DNA of 64,000 nucleotides from Enterovibrio qingdaonensis (lineage in GTDB: Bacteria > Pseudomonadota > Gammaproteobacteria > Enterobacterales > Vibrionaceae): the NCBI RefSeq assembly GCF_028683135.1, contig NZ_JAJUBB010000006.1, positions 124,001 through 188,000 of the forward strand, given 5' to 3'. This document shows positions 9,921 through 20,297 of this stretch, one piece after another. Both the position numbers and the translations under genes were made by a program. Positions within the stretch are counted from its first letter, which is position 1, and each line of letters starts with the position of its first letter. The notes beneath the pieces were generated by a model. The model searched no databases. It had not been told where the DNA came from and saw nothing but the letters and a program-made list of their open reading frames with translations.

Positions 9921-10223
9921 ATGTCTTCTTTTTCCCCATGTCAGGAAGCCGCATTTTTGCATAAGGATTCAGGCTGGGGCAATAAAATCAGCATTAAAGT
10001 GACGCACCTATCACCTTTCAACTTAGCTGTCTGGTCGAAGAAGGAAAAATGAGAGGCTGGGCTTATCCTTAGAGTGATAAGCTTGTCGGCAACCTTCCAA
10101 GCCACGTATGATGCAGCTAGGTTTTATCATACGTACGCCCGCTTATCTAAAAAGTAAACCATAATGCGGGCCCTATACGTTAACCGAAGGTCTGAATTAA
10201 AAATCGTATATAAGGAGAACGAA
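9921..10223. other. argR-mdh divergent region
   Basis: 303 bases carrying the promoters of both genes. One ARG-box-like sequence near the argR start is listed separately. No other structure is convincing. Confidence 0.45.
9955..9972. promoter_or_regulatory. Candidate ARG box upstream of argR
   Basis: TGCATAAGGATTCA inside this stretch matches 11 of the 14 core positions of the ArgR consensus TGAATWWWWATTCA. It lies 35-52 bases before the argR start codon, where autoregulation would be expected. A second box at the usual 3-base spacing was not evident. Confidence 0.35.
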
Positions 10224-11159
10224 ATGAAAGTTGCTGTGATTGGCGCCGCCGGTGGCATTGGTCAAGCTTTAGCCCTGCTTTTGAAAAACCGTCTGCCTGC
10301 GGGTTCAGATCTGGCATTGTATGACATTGCCCCTGTGACCCCTGGTGTTGCTGTGGACCTTAGCCACATCCCAACGCCTGTATCGATTAAAGGCTACTGC
10401 GGTGAAGATCCATCTCCAGCACTGGAAGGTGCGGATGTAGTATTGATTTCTGCAGGTGTCGCGCGTAAACCTGGTATGGATCGTTCAGATCTGTTCAATG
10501 TGAATGCGGGCATCGTTCGTTCTCTAAGTGAAAAAATTGCTGATGTGTGTCCAAAAGCACTGGTTGGCATTATCACTAACCCAGTTAACACCACTGTTGC
10601 GATTGCAGCGGAAGTGCTGAAAGCAAAAGGTGTTTACGATAAAAACCGTCTGTTTGGTGTTACCACTCTGGATATCATCCGCTCTGAAACTTTCGTTGCA
10701 GAACTGAAAGACAAAGATCCAGGCCAAGTACGTGTACCGGTTATCGGTGGTCACTCTGGTGTCACCATTCTTCCTCTGCTTTCTCAGGTTGAAGGTGTGG
10801 AGTTTACGGAAGAAGAAGTGGCAGCACTGACACCTCGCATCCAAAACGCGGGCACGGAAGTGGTAGAAGCGAAAGCAGGCGGCGGTTCAGCAACCCTGTC
10901 TATGGGCCAAGCAGCATGTCGCTTTGGTTTATCACTGGTTCGCGCAGCGCAAGGTGAGGAAGGTGTTGTTGAGTGTGCGTATGTGGAAGGTGACGGCAAA
11001 TATGCACGTTTCTTCGCACAGCCAGTTCGTCTGGGTAAAAACGGTGTAGAAGAAATTCTGGACCACGGCCCTCTGAGCGCGTTTGAGCAAAATGCACTGG
11101 ATGCGATGCTGGACACACTGCGCAACGACATCAAACTGGGCGAAGAATTCGTTAAGTAG
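10224..11159 (+). CDS. mdh: Malate dehydrogenase (NAD)
   Basis: TCA-cycle enzyme interconverting malate and oxaloacetate with NAD. 311 residues from ATG 10224, with AAGGAG 6 bases upstream; the frame extends 20 codons further but the family start is [15 protein letters not shown]. The NAD loop GAAGGIG is at 7-13, substrate arginines at about 81, 87 and 153, the catalytic pair D150 and H177 (in GGHSG), and NPVNTTV at 119-125. It is monocistronic and followed by a strong terminator. Confidence 0.97.
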   Translation: MKVAVIGAAGGIGQALALLLKNRLPAGSDLALYDIAPVTPGVAVDLSHIPTPVSIKGYCGEDPSPALEGADVVLISAGVARKPGMDRSDLFNVNAGIVRSLSEKIADVCPKALVGIITNPVNTTVAIAAEVLKAKGVYDKNRLFGVTTLDIIRSETFVAELKDKDPGQVRVPVIGGHSGVTILPLLSQVEGVEFTEEEVAALTPRIQNAGTEVVEAKAGGGSATLSMGQAACRFGLSLVRAAQGEEGVVECAYVEGDGKYARFFAQPVRLGKNGVEEILDHGPLSAFEQNALDAMLDTLRNDIKLGEEFVK

Positions 11160-11174
11160 TGAATGTTGTTGATG

Positions 11175-11204
11175 TAAAAAAAGCGGCCATTGGCCGCTTT
11201 TTTT
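11175..11204. terminator. Bidirectional terminator after mdh
   Basis: AAAGCGGCCA-TTGGCCGCTTT hairpin with A- and T-runs; serves mdh (+) and the convergent lipoprotein gene (-). Confidence 0.85.
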
Positions 11205-11218
11205 GTGCCTGTGATTTG

Positions 11219-11902
11219 TTATTGAATCGCGATCTTACCTTCCATGGTGCGGCCTAAACGATCTACCCACCAGTTGATCGCATCTTTTGCATCGTCCAAT
11301 GAGTCGATCATTGTAGAAAGATCTTTGTTTCCTGATTCGCGATCGATGGCAGCAAAAAGAGGGCGGTCATTATTTGCATCGCTAACCAATAGCTCCACAG
11401 TCGCACTGCCAACATTTGTGTGCTCGCCAGTGGCTATCTTGGATATCGTGGAAATACCCAGCCCTACGGGCAGTAAGCTGCTTGTCACGGCCAGAATAGG
11501 ATTCGGAGTTTCTACGTTACTTAGAGCAATGCTAAGACGTAGTGTATTCTCTTCGGGTACGTCTACAACACGCTTAAAAGGGGTGATCTTTTCTTTGAGC
11601 TGCTCTGCCATATAAGCAGTGAGCTCATTAATTTGCTCGTCATCCAATGGGTTTTCTTCAGTAGTAAGCACGTAGATCCTATCGATAACCACTGAATCAT
11701 ATTGCGCTAGCTTGTTTTTCAGTCTCTCTTCACTGCGAAGTCCTACGCGTGCCCATACGAGATCAACACCATCTTCAGGGCCCGCTTGAAAGTCTGCATA
11801 AGAGGTGAATTGGGTTGCGTGGGGTCGGTTTCCTGCGGCGCACCCAAATAGCAATGCGCTGCTTAGCACGGCAATGGCCGCCTTCCTTAATGCTGGCTTC
11901 AA
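11219..11902 (-). CDS. DUF3313-like outer-membrane lipoprotein
   Basis: Exported lipoprotein of unknown function, 227 residues. The start is set at TTG 11902: an AAGGA site sits 7 bases upstream and the reading frame before it runs back into ispB. It gives a short signal peptide, LSSALLFGC, with the lipobox cysteine at about residue 22 and A at +2, so an outer-membrane fate is likely. The mature part has the DUF3313 pattern: an early VWARVG stretch, a YDSVVIDRIYV strand, then a glycine-rich TSSLLPVGLG helix and a strand-rich end (SATVELLVSD). A nearly perfect terminator separates it from ispB upstream, so it has its own promoter. Family call moderate, lipoprotein call firm. Confidence 0.78.
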   Translation of the reverse strand: MKPALRKAAIAVLSSALLFGCAAGNRPHATQFTSYADFQAGPEDGVDLVWARVGLRSEERLKNKLAQYDSVVIDRIYVLTTEENPLDDEQINELTAYMAEQLKEKITPFKRVVDVPEENTLRLSIALSNVETPNPILAVTSSLLPVGLGISTISKIATGEHTNVGSATVELLVSDANNDRPLFAAIDRESGNKDLSTMIDSLDDAKDAINWWVDRLGRTMEGKIAIQ

Positions 11903-11929
11903 AATATATTCCTTAAACTCAAGGTATAA

Positions 11930-11953
11930 AAAAACGCACCACAGTGGGTGCGT
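11930..11953 (-). terminator. ispB terminator
   Basis: Minus-strand hairpin AACGCACC-CACTGT-GGTGCGTT followed by TTTTT, just after the ispB stop. Confidence 0.8.
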
Positions 11954-11963
11954 TTGGTATTGC

Positions 11964-12935
11964 TTACTTCTTGCGGTGGACCGCAATGAGTGCGAGTGCT
12001 TTGAGCGCTTCTTTTTCGTCGGACTCGGGCAGTGGTGCGAGCGCATCAATTGCTTTCTGAGCTTCTTCTTCTGCTCTTTGTCGCGTGTAGTCGAGTGAGC
12101 CCACTTCTTCCATGCAAGCGAGAATAGGTTCGAGCTTGTCTAAGCCATTACCTTGCTCGATCGCTTCGCGGATCATTGCTGCTTGCTCAGGCTTACCATT
12201 CGCCATGGCGTGTAATAGAGGCAGGGTTGGTTTACCTTCAGCGAGATCATCACCAGTGTTCTTGCCCATCTCCTCGCCTTGCGAGGTGTAATCCATCACA
12301 TCATCGATCAATTGGAATGCTGTGCCGAGGTAGCGGCCGTAGTCTTGAAGTGCAGCTTCAATATCTTCTGGGCTATCAGCTAAGATCGCACCAATCTGAG
12401 TCGCCGCTTCAAAAAGACGTGCAGTTTTGGAGTAGATCACCTGCATGTAGCTTTCTTCGGTGGTGTCAGGATCGTTGCAGTTCATTAACTGCAATACTTC
12501 ACCTTCTGCGATCACATTGGTTGCACTGCTCATGACATCGAGGATCCTTAAGGATCGAAGCTCGGTCATCATTTGAAATGCACGGGTATAAATGAAATCG
12601 CCCACTAAGACACTGGCCGCATTTCCAAACATGGCATTGGCGGTAGCTTTCCCGCGACGAAGATCTGACTCGTCTACCACGTCGTCATGAAGCAGGGTTG
12701 CAGTGTGAATGAATTCGATGAAGGCCGCGGCTGTCACGTGGCCTTCACCTTGATAGTTGAGTGCCTTCGCTGCCAGAACGGCAAGCATAGGGCGTAAACG
12801 CTTACCGCCGCCGCTGATGATATAAAAACCAAGTTGGTTAATTAATGCAACGTCAGAATCAAGCTGTGCGAGTATTTTTTTATCCACTTTTGCCATATCA
12901 TCGGCAGTAAGTGCTTGGATGGTGTTAAAATCCAT
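11964..12935 (-). CDS. ispB: Octaprenyl diphosphate synthase
   Basis: Chain-elongating trans-prenyltransferase that builds the octaprenyl side chain of ubiquinone/menaquinone from farnesyl diphosphate and IPP. 323 residues, the family length. The first aspartate-rich motif DDVVD is at 84-88 and the second DDVMD at 211-215, with GGGKRLRP at 42-49. It is divergent from rplU, the arrangement found in E. coli. Confidence 0.96.
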   Translation of the reverse strand: MDFNTIQALTADDMAKVDKKILAQLDSDVALINQLGFYIISGGGKRLRPMLAVLAAKALNYQGEGHVTAAAFIEFIHTATLLHDDVVDESDLRRGKATANAMFGNAASVLVGDFIYTRAFQMMTELRSLRILDVMSSATNVIAEGEVLQLMNCNDPDTTEESYMQVIYSKTARLFEAATQIGAILADSPEDIEAALQDYGRYLGTAFQLIDDVMDYTSQGEEMGKNTGDDLAEGKPTLPLLHAMANGKPEQAAMIREAIEQGNGLDKLEPILACMEEVGSLDYTRQRAEEEAQKAIDALAPLPESDEKEALKALALIAVHRKK

Positions 12936-13091
12936 TGATGCGTCCGGTCCAAGGGAAGAATGCAGTTAAACTGCTGTCTTTTTGGCGAAGATAGTACACT
13001 AAAAATTCGCGCTCTACACTGTGCTATAGGTGGTATTTAAACAGGTTAATAGTAGTGAACAGGTTTTCACCAATTTTCTTTCATTACCCCC

Positions 13092-13120
13092 TTGCCAGAA
13101 GGCGATTCTTGCCGTAGAAT
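13092..13120 (+). promoter_or_regulatory. rplU-rpmA promoter
   Basis: TTGCCA, exactly 17 bases, TAGAAT, followed by a GC-rich discriminator (TCGCGCCC) typical of growth-rate-controlled ribosomal promoters. It lies 86 bases before the rplU start. Confidence 0.75.
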
Positions 13121-13205
13121 TCGCGCCCTATTGATGAATTAAATGCGCACCCCTCACTGCACACTTTTTGAACGCGGTAGGCTGTGCGGAAATGCGGAGA
13201 AAACC

Positions 13206-13517
13206 ATGTACGCAGTTTTCCAAAGTGGTGGTAAACAACACCGTGTAAGCGAAGGTCAAACAATTCGCTTGGAAAAGCTAGACATTGAAACTGGCTCAAC
13301 TGTTGAGTTTGATTCTGTTCTGCTGGTAGCAAACGGTGAAGAAATCACTGTTGGCGCACCTTTCGTAGCAGGCGGAAAAGTAACTGCTGAAGTAGTTACC
13401 CACGGTCGTGGCGACAAAGTGAAAATCGTTAAGTTCCGTCGTCGTAAGCATTCTCGTAAGCAAATGGGCCACCGTCAGTGGTTCACTGAAGTCAAAATCA
13501 CTGGCATCAGCGCTTAA
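13206..13517 (+). CDS. rplU: 50S ribosomal protein L21
   Basis: L21, which binds 23S rRNA in the large subunit. 103 residues starting [18 protein letters not shown], the exact family start; an upstream in-frame ATG at 13143 is rejected. The basic [16 protein letters not shown] segment near the C-terminus is the rRNA-binding part. It forms an operon with rpmA, 17 bases downstream. Confidence 0.98.
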   Translation: MYAVFQSGGKQHRVSEGQTIRLEKLDIETGSTVEFDSVLLVANGEEITVGAPFVAGGKVTAEVVTHGRGDKVKIVKFRRRKHSRKQMGHRQWFTEVKITGISA

Positions 13518-13534
13518 TTTAGGAGAAGAGATAA

Positions 13535-13792
<258 letters not shown>

Positions 13793-13813
13793 TAGCACTC
13801 GATTCTAATTACG

Positions 13814-13840
13814 AAGCCCTGCCTTACGGCGGGGCTTTTT
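13814..13840 (+). terminator. rpmA terminator
   Basis: AAGCCCTGCC-TTAC-GGCGGGGCTT hairpin followed by TTT. Confidence 0.8.
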
Positions 13841-14064
13841 GTTGTATATCCAAGTGACTTTTGCGCTATGTCACATTTATATAGCGGCTTAGTTTAGACG
13901 TGACTTGGGTAGATAGCGCTCATAGGCGACAGAGCAGCTAACGCGTCATTCGTAATTGGTATTCCCAACGAATAAGAAAGGATCTCGTCACGCGACCGTC
14001 ACACCTGTCACGATTAAATAAGACCGTGAATATAGGAAGACGAATCTGAACGCAGGGTGTTTTT

Positions 14065-14087
14065 TGATCCTAAGATCATTAGGATCA
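14065..14087. repeat. Inverted repeat with three GATC sites
   Basis: Nine-base arms TGATCCTAA and TTAGGATCA are separated by five bases. Three GATC (Dam) sites fall at 14066, 14074 and 14083. It sits 108 bases before obgE. Confidence 0.7.
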
Positions 14088-14194
14088 TTAATCAGAAGTG
14101 CTCCATCAGGGTGCTGCTAATTCGCCATTGTTAACCCAATGACACGTAAAACCTTTTCTATCGAAAAGGATGTGAAGGGTATGGAGAAGATTAA

Positions 14195-15367
<1,173 letters not shown>

Positions 15368-15382
15368 ATCATTGATTTCAGA

Positions 15383-15410
15383 AAACCGCCATTTATTGGC
15401 GGTTTTTTTT
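15383..15410 (+). terminator. obgE terminator
   Basis: AAACCGCC-ATTTATT-GGCGGTTT hairpin followed by a run of T. Confidence 0.85.
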
Positions 15411-15486
15411 TGTCCAAATCAAAGTATTTCAGCGCAACCTGGCGTAAAAACATACCTCACATCAGAAGTCACAAGGAAAGAGACGG

Positions 15487-16272
15487 GTGCAAGAAGTCAT
15501 TGGAATGAGTGAGCCGATACAAAGGGATATCTCTCGGCTTGTCAGTCATACGGGACAAATGCTGCTTCAACACGGAGCTGAAAGTAAATTAGTCAGTGAT
15601 ATGTGCTGTCGGTTAGGAGAAGCATTGGGATTAGACAGCGTTGAACTGTCTTTATCTGCAAGCTCAATGGTGATCACGACCATCACCCACCAACATTGCA
15701 TTACAACCGCGCGTCGTTGTCCGGATCGCGGGATCAACATGCGTGTGATCACCGAGATCCAACGCATTGTCATCATGGCAGAAAAAGGATTATTGGATAA
15801 GGACGCCGTTAAAAAGCGGCTGGGTAAACTCTCTCCTGAGCGTTACAACCGCTGGCTTGTCGCCATTATGGTTGCGTTGTCTTGTGCGAGCTTCAGTCGC
15901 TTATCCGGCGGCGATGCAGCGGTATTTATGGTGGCATTTGTCGCTTCATTCGTTGGCATGCTGGTCAGGCAGGAAATTGCTCATCGTCATTTTAACCCCT
16001 TGCTAAATTTCGGTATTACCGCGTTTGTAACCACGTTGGTTTCTAGCCTAGGTGCCATGCATCAAGTGGGTAACCAGCCTTACCTTGCAATGGCCTCTTC
16101 TGTGCTGATGCTGGTACCCGGGTTTCCGCTGATTAACGCCGTGTCAGATATGGTCAAAGGCTATATCAATATGGGCATTGCGCGATGGGTAATGGCGAGT
16201 CTGCTTACCTTAGCTACAAGTCTTGGGATCATCGGTGCGATGAATCTGACGGGTATCTGGGGGTGGTTATGA
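15487..16272 (+). CDS. yjjP: ThrE-family exporter subunit YjjP
   Basis: Inner-membrane protein with an N-terminal cytoplasmic domain (LLQHGAESKLVSDMCCRLGEALG) and about five membrane segments after residue 125. It carries the larger half of a threonine/serine-exporter (ThrE, DUF1212) fold. In E. coli YjjP and YjjB together export succinate, so a small-organic-acid exporter is the best guess. GTG 15487 (AAGGA 9 bases upstream) is used, giving 261 residues; ATG 15505 (MSEPIQRD) is an alternative. Its stop overlaps the start of yjjB (ATGA), so the halves are co-translated. Confidence 0.88.
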   Translation: MQEVIGMSEPIQRDISRLVSHTGQMLLQHGAESKLVSDMCCRLGEALGLDSVELSLSASSMVITTITHQHCITTARRCPDRGINMRVITEIQRIVIMAEKGLLDKDAVKKRLGKLSPERYNRWLVAIMVALSCASFSRLSGGDAAVFMVAFVASFVGMLVRQEIAHRHFNPLLNFGITAFVTTLVSSLGAMHQVGNQPYLAMASSVLMLVPGFPLINAVSDMVKGYINMGIARWVMASLLTLATSLGIIGAMNLTGIWGWL

Positions 16273-16733
16273 CACTGTTGTTGGCATTGCTGCATGACAT
16301 GCTGTTTGCCGCTATCCCTGCTGTCGGCTTTGGACTCGTGTTTAACGTGCCGGTTAAAGCATTGAAATATTGTGCATTAGGTGGCGCACTTGGGCACGGA
16401 AGTCGGTTTTTAATGATGCATGTGGGTGTACCTATTGAATGGGCATCGCTCGGTGGTGCGACGCTGGTGGGCATGATTGGTGTGTACTGGTCGCAGCGTT
16501 TGCTTGCGCACCCCAAAGTTTTCACCGTTGCCGCTATCATTCCCATGGTGCCTGGGGTCTTTGCCTTTAAGGCCATGATTGCGTTGGTTGAGATCAACAG
16601 TCTAGGCTACAGCGACGCCCTTTGGACCATGTTGATCAACAATGCGATCAGTGCGCTATTTATTATTGCGGCGTTAGCCATTGGCCTTGCAATGCCCGGC
16701 TTGTTGTTTTACCGACGTAGGCCTGTGGTGTAG
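16269..16733 (+). CDS. yjjB: ThrE-family exporter subunit YjjB
   Basis: 154-residue partner of YjjP with four or five predicted membrane segments, carrying the smaller half of the ThrE fold (PMVPGVFAFKAM motif near the middle). ATG 16269 overlaps the yjjP stop by 4 bases; the in-frame ATG at 16185 lies within yjjP and is not used. In actinobacterial ThrE the two halves are one protein; here they are split as in E. coli. Confidence 0.88.
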   Translation: MTLLLALLHDMLFAAIPAVGFGLVFNVPVKALKYCALGGALGHGSRFLMMHVGVPIEWASLGGATLVGMIGVYWSQRLLAHPKVFTVAAIIPMVPGVFAFKAMIALVEINSLGYSDALWTMLINNAISALFIIAALAIGLAMPGLLFYRRRPVV

Positions 16734-16775
16734 CATGTATCGAGAACATTCTTGGGGATAGGAACCGTAAACGTA

Positions 16776-17255
16776 ATGAAGATCAGCATGATTGCCGCAA
16801 TGGCAAAAGGACGAGTGATTGGAAAAGACAATGCCATGCCTTGGCATTTACCTGCTGACTTTGGTTGGTTTAAACAAAACACACTCGGTAAGCCTGTGAT
16901 AATGGGTCGGAAGACTTATGAATCCATTGGCCGCCCTTTGCCTGGTCGTCGCAATATTGTCATCAGCCGCAATGCAGAATGGTCTGCTGAGGGCGTAGAG
17001 AGTGTGGTGAGTATTGATGATGCATTGATGTTGGTGAACGACGTTGATGAGGCGGTGATCATTGGCGGTGGTGCGATTTATGCCGCCTGTTTACCGCTGG
17101 CCAATCGACTGTACCTGACCTTTATCAATGCAGAGGTTGATGGCGATACCCAATTTCCTGAATGGGGTGAAGGCTGGCGAACCAGCCACTCAGAGCACTA
17201 CGCGTCGGATGAGAAAAACGCCTTTGATATGGAATTCACGATCCTCGATCGTTAA
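16776..17255 (+). CDS. folA: Dihydrofolate reductase
   Basis: Reduces dihydrofolate to tetrahydrofolate with NADPH; target of trimethoprim. 159 residues starting MKISMIAAMAKGRVIG. The catalytic Asp is D28 (in WHLPADFGWFK), with GRKTYESIGRPLPGRRN and the GGGAIY NADPH loop. The start at 16776 fits the family; a TTG frame extension upstream is not needed. It is convergent with apaH: the stop codons overlap by three bases of a GTTAAC sequence, with no terminator between them. Confidence 0.96.
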   Translation: MKISMIAAMAKGRVIGKDNAMPWHLPADFGWFKQNTLGKPVIMGRKTYESIGRPLPGRRNIVISRNAEWSAEGVESVVSIDDALMLVNDVDEAVIIGGGAIYAACLPLANRLYLTFINAEVDGDTQFPEWGEGWRTSHSEHYASDEKNAFDMEFTILDR

Positions 17256-18088
17256 CTCGCATGAATAGGGCAAGGAAGACTGAATCTTTGCCCATCTTCC
17301 CATCGAACCATCGTTAGTGATCCGCCCCAGACACACCCAGTGTCCAATCCCATAAACTGGTCGTTGATCACGCCGCCAAGCGCTGCCCAATGGCCAAATA
17401 TACACGTTTCATCTATAGGTTGGCGTTTCTTAACGTCAAACCAAGGGACAAGACTACCGTCGGTAACGTCTTCAGGAGGTCGTTTGCAGTGCATGTCTAG
17501 ACCGCCCTCAGGGGTGAGATATCGCATGCGGGTTAAGGCGTTAATAGTAAAGCGATAGCTCTCAATACCTTTCAAAGATGCATCCCAAACTGCTGGCTCA
17601 TTGGCGTACATATGCTGAAGTAACCAAACGTAGTCGTCGCTCTGCAATATTGCTTCTACGCCTTGTGCTTGTTGTGTGGCTGTTTCTAAGCTCCAGCAAG
17701 GCGGTATTCCGGCGTGTGTCATTACAAAGCCCGGGGCTTGGCCATTAGGGAAAGCTTTGTGGATCAAAAGAGGTTGATGTCTTAGCCACAGAAGCAATTC
17801 AGCACAATCTTCAGCATCAAGGATAGGCTGGGTTTTGTCCTTGGCTTTCGGTTTCATGATCCCTTCTGCAACAGCAAGCAAGTGAAGATCATGGTTACCC
17901 AACACGGTGTGCCCGTGCTCTCCTAAATCGCGCACAAAGCGAAGGACAGAAAGTGAATCCGGTCCACGTGCAACAAGATCGCCTGCAATGTAGAGATGAT
18001 CCTTTGAACGGTCAAAGTGAACGAGATCAAGAAGATCGCGTAGATCGCGATAACAACCCTGAATATCGCCGACAAGGTATGTAGCCAC
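17252..18088 (-). CDS. apaH: Diadenosine tetraphosphatase (symmetrical)
   Basis: Cleaves Ap4A to two ADP and also acts on Np4-capped RNA. 278 residues. Metallophosphatase motifs are visible: GDIQGCY (7-13), GDLVARGPDS, GNHDLH and a later THAGIPP. It is the last gene of the lptD-surA-pdxA-rsmA-apaG-apaH unit, 14 bases after apaG, as in E. coli. Confidence 0.96.
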   Translation of the reverse strand: MATYLVGDIQGCYRDLRDLLDLVHFDRSKDHLYIAGDLVARGPDSLSVLRFVRDLGEHGHTVLGNHDLHLLAVAEGIMKPKAKDKTQPILDAEDCAELLLWLRHQPLLIHKAFPNGQAPGFVMTHAGIPPCWSLETATQQAQGVEAILQSDDYVWLLQHMYANEPAVWDASLKGIESYRFTINALTRMRYLTPEGGLDMHCKRPPEDVTDGSLVPWFDVKKRQPIDETCIFGHWAALGGVINDQFMGLDTGCVWGGSLTMVRWEDGQRFSLPCPIHAS

Positions 18089-18102
18089 GCGAGCTCCTGA
18101 AA

Positions 18103-18477
18103 TTAGTGAAGAATGTTAGGCATCGCGAGACGGAAGGGAGCGACTTCGATGTCGAATTCTTTTTCGATAGGGCCGAGCATGGTATAGAAACCTTGCATAA
18201 CACCCACAGGCGTTTCCAGCAAGGTTCCACTGGTGTAGGTGTACTCATCACCAGACTCGATAAGAGGTTGCTCGCCGACCACGCCTTCCCCTTCAATGAC
18301 CAGTTTCTTACCGTTAGCATCGGTAACCAGCCATTTTCTGCGTAGTAGTTGAGCTTCACGATCACCATTATTTTCAATGGTGATCGTGTAAGAGAAAACG
18401 TAACGCTTTTTATCCGGTTCAGACTGCTCTGCTACGTAGTGCGTGAGCACCCGAACCGTAAAATTGTTATTAACCAT
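18103..18477 (-). CDS. apaG: ApaG (DUF525 domain)
   Basis: Small beta-sandwich protein of unclear role (family linked to Co/Mg resistance phenotypes). 124 residues with the ITIENNGDREAQLLRRKWLVTD and GEGVVGEQP signatures that define ApaG. It is encoded 21 bases after rsmA and 14 before apaH. Confidence 0.96.
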   Translation of the reverse strand: MVNNNFTVRVLTHYVAEQSEPDKKRYVFSYTITIENNGDREAQLLRRKWLVTDANGKKLVIEGEGVVGEQPLIESGDEYTYTSGTLLETPVGVMQGFYTMLGPIEKEFDIEVAPFRLAMPNILH

Positions 18478-18498
18478 CCCTGTTGCGTTTCCTTTTTC

Positions 18499-19305
18499 TT
18501 ATTTGTGATTAGCATCCATCCAGTTTGCCAGTGCCACAAATTGTGCCAGCGTCAGGCTTTCCGGACGCACTGTAGGGTCGATACCCAATGATTCCAGTGT
18601 TTCCACATCTACTAATGTTTTATAGCAGTTGCGGACGGTTTTACGACGTTGGTTAAAACCTTCGCGGCAAACGCGCTCCAACCACTTAAGGTTGGTTGTT
18701 GGATGTGGCAGCTCTTTGTGCGGGATAAGACGCACAACGGCTGAATCCACTTTTGGTGCAGGCTTGAAGGCACTTGGTGGTACTTCTAATACCGGAACCA
18801 CTTTGCAGTAGTATTGTGCCATGACGGTCAAACGGCCATAAGCTTTGCTGTTTGGGCCAGCAGCCAGACGGTTAACCACTTCTTTTTGCAGCATAAAGTG
18901 CATGTCTTTCACTGCGCCTGCAAAAGTGAAGAGGTGGAACATCAAAGGCGTAGACACGTTGTATGGCAGGTTACCAAAAATACGCAGTGGATTTTCTTCT
19001 GAAGCCAATTGCGTGAAATCGAATTTCATCGCATCGCCTTCATAGATGGTCAGTTTGTCAGCCAGTTGTGGATGGTGACGAAGACGCTCCGCCAGATCGC
19101 GGTCGAGCTCAACAACACTGAGTTTGTCAACTTCGCGTGCGACAGGCTCGGTCAACGCACCTAGGCCTGGACCAATTTCTACCAAGTTTTCACCTGGCAA
19201 TGGGTTAATGGCAGATACGATTCCGTCAATGATGTACGGATCGTTCAGGAAGTTTTGGCCAAAACGCTTACGCGCGCGGTGACCTAAGTGGACATTATCG
19301 CTCAT
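18499..19305 (-). CDS. rsmA: 16S rRNA dimethyladenosine transferase RsmA (KsgA)
   Basis: Dimethylates the two adjacent adenines near the 3' end of 16S rRNA with S-adenosylmethionine, a late 30S assembly step. 268 residues. The SAM loop [12 protein letters not shown] is near residues 42-53 and the catalytic NLPYNVS near 113. The start overlaps the end of pdxA by 4 bases (ATGA). Confidence 0.97.
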   Translation of the reverse strand: MSDNVHLGHRARKRFGQNFLNDPYIIDGIVSAINPLPGENLVEIGPGLGALTEPVAREVDKLSVVELDRDLAERLRHHPQLADKLTIYEGDAMKFDFTQLASEENPLRIFGNLPYNVSTPLMFHLFTFAGAVKDMHFMLQKEVVNRLAAGPNSKAYGRLTVMAQYYCKVVPVLEVPPSAFKPAPKVDSAVVRLIPHKELPHPTTNLKWLERVCREGFNQRRKTVRNCYKTLVDVETLESLGIDPTVRPESLTLAQFVALANWMDANHK

Positions 19306-20297
19306 GCTTTTTTATCTACTAACTCGATGGCGTGGGATAGCGCGGTCCGCAGGCTTCCAGTATCCGCCGTTCCGGTACCCGCTAAATCCAATGCGGTACC
19401 ATGATCTACAGAAGTTCGGATGAAAGGTAAGCCAAGCGTAATGTTGACCGACTTTCCAAATCCCTTGAATTTTAACACAGGCAGACCTTGATCGTGATAC
19501 ATCGCAAGTACTGCATCTGCATCTTTTAAGTATTTCTCTTGGAAGAGAGTATCGGCAGGCAATGGGCCAATCAGCTTCAACCCTTGCTCACGCAGTTTTT
19601 CTAGTGCTGGCTCGATGACCTCAATCTCTTCTCGGCCTAAGCAGCCGTCTTCACCGGCATGCGGGTTTAAGCCGCAGACGTAAATTTTAGGCTCTTTGAT
19701 ACCAAATTTGGACTTCATGTCTTCATTTAGGATTTCAATAACTTGAAATAAACGTTCTTCCGTAATGGCTTTTGACACATAGGCCAAGGGTATATGTGTT
19801 GTTACCAAGGCTACGCGTAGCCCTTCTGTCGCCAGCATCATTACCACTTGTTGAACATTGGCATGGTGCTGAAAAAACTCGGTGTGACCGCTAAAAGATA
19901 CCCCAGAGCGATTAATTACACCTTTGTGTACAGGGCCAGTGACAACGGCTGCAAACTCACCCTGCATGTTGCCTTCGGCTGCACGGGTGAGTGTATTCAA
20001 GACATAGCGACCATTTGCTTCATTTAGCACACCAGGAATTACATCGGCGTCTAAAGGCTCGTCACAAACAACCATCACACCCTTTTCATGTGCTTTGGGT
20101 GCGAGGGTTGGGTCATAATCTTCAAAGCGCACGTCAATGCCGAGCAATGTTGCACGCTCTGCCAACATGTTTTTGTTACCGCAAACAACCAATTGATGGG
20201 GCCAGTCACCATGAGCAAGGCTTAGTACTAAGTCAGGACCAATACCTGCCGGTTCGCCAGGTGTGATTGCTATGCGTTGTGGCTTAACTGTTGTCAT
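19302..20297 (-). CDS. pdxA: 4-hydroxythreonine-4-phosphate dehydrogenase
   Basis: Oxidises 4-phosphohydroxy-L-threonine in de novo pyridoxal phosphate synthesis. 331 residues from ATG 20297 ([20 protein letters not shown]); a TTG one codon earlier is possible. Seen are PAGIGPDL, the metal-binding histidines in SGHTEFF and [11 protein letters not shown], and MYHDQG-PVLKF. The first 14 bases overlap the 3' end of surA, and it overlaps rsmA downstream, so it is tightly coupled in the operon. Confidence 0.96.
   Translation of the reverse strand: MTTVKPQRIAITPGEPAGIGPDLVLSLAHGDWPHQLVVCGNKNMLAERATLLGIDVRFEDYDPTLAPKAHEKGVMVVCDEPLDADVIPGVLNEANGRYVLNTLTRAAEGNMQGEFAAVVTGPVHKGVINRSGVSFSGHTEFFQHHANVQQVVMMLATEGLRVALVTTHIPLAYVSKAITEERLFQVIEILNEDMKSKFGIKEPKIYVCGLNPHAGEDGCLGREEIEVIEPALEKLREQGLKLIGPLPADTLFQEKYLKDADAVLAMYHDQGLPVLKFKGFGKSVNITLGLPFIRTSVDHGTALDLAGTGTADTGSLRTALSHAIELVDKKA

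Larger units (their letters stand above)
13793..14194. other. rpmA-obgE intergenic region
   Basis: 402 bases without a gene. It holds the rpmA terminator, three short GTCAC repeats near 13986-14010, a Dam-site dyad at 14065-14087 and a small hairpin CCTTTTC-TATC-GAAAAGG at 14152-14169 just ahead of the obgE ribosome site. The obgE promoter must be here but was not pinned down. Confidence 0.5.

Noticed and set aside
14041-14110. Replication-origin-like element suggested by the GATC cluster
   Set aside because: No DnaA-box cluster or AT-rich unwinding stretch accompanies it, and rpmA-obgE is not a known Vibrio origin neighbourhood.
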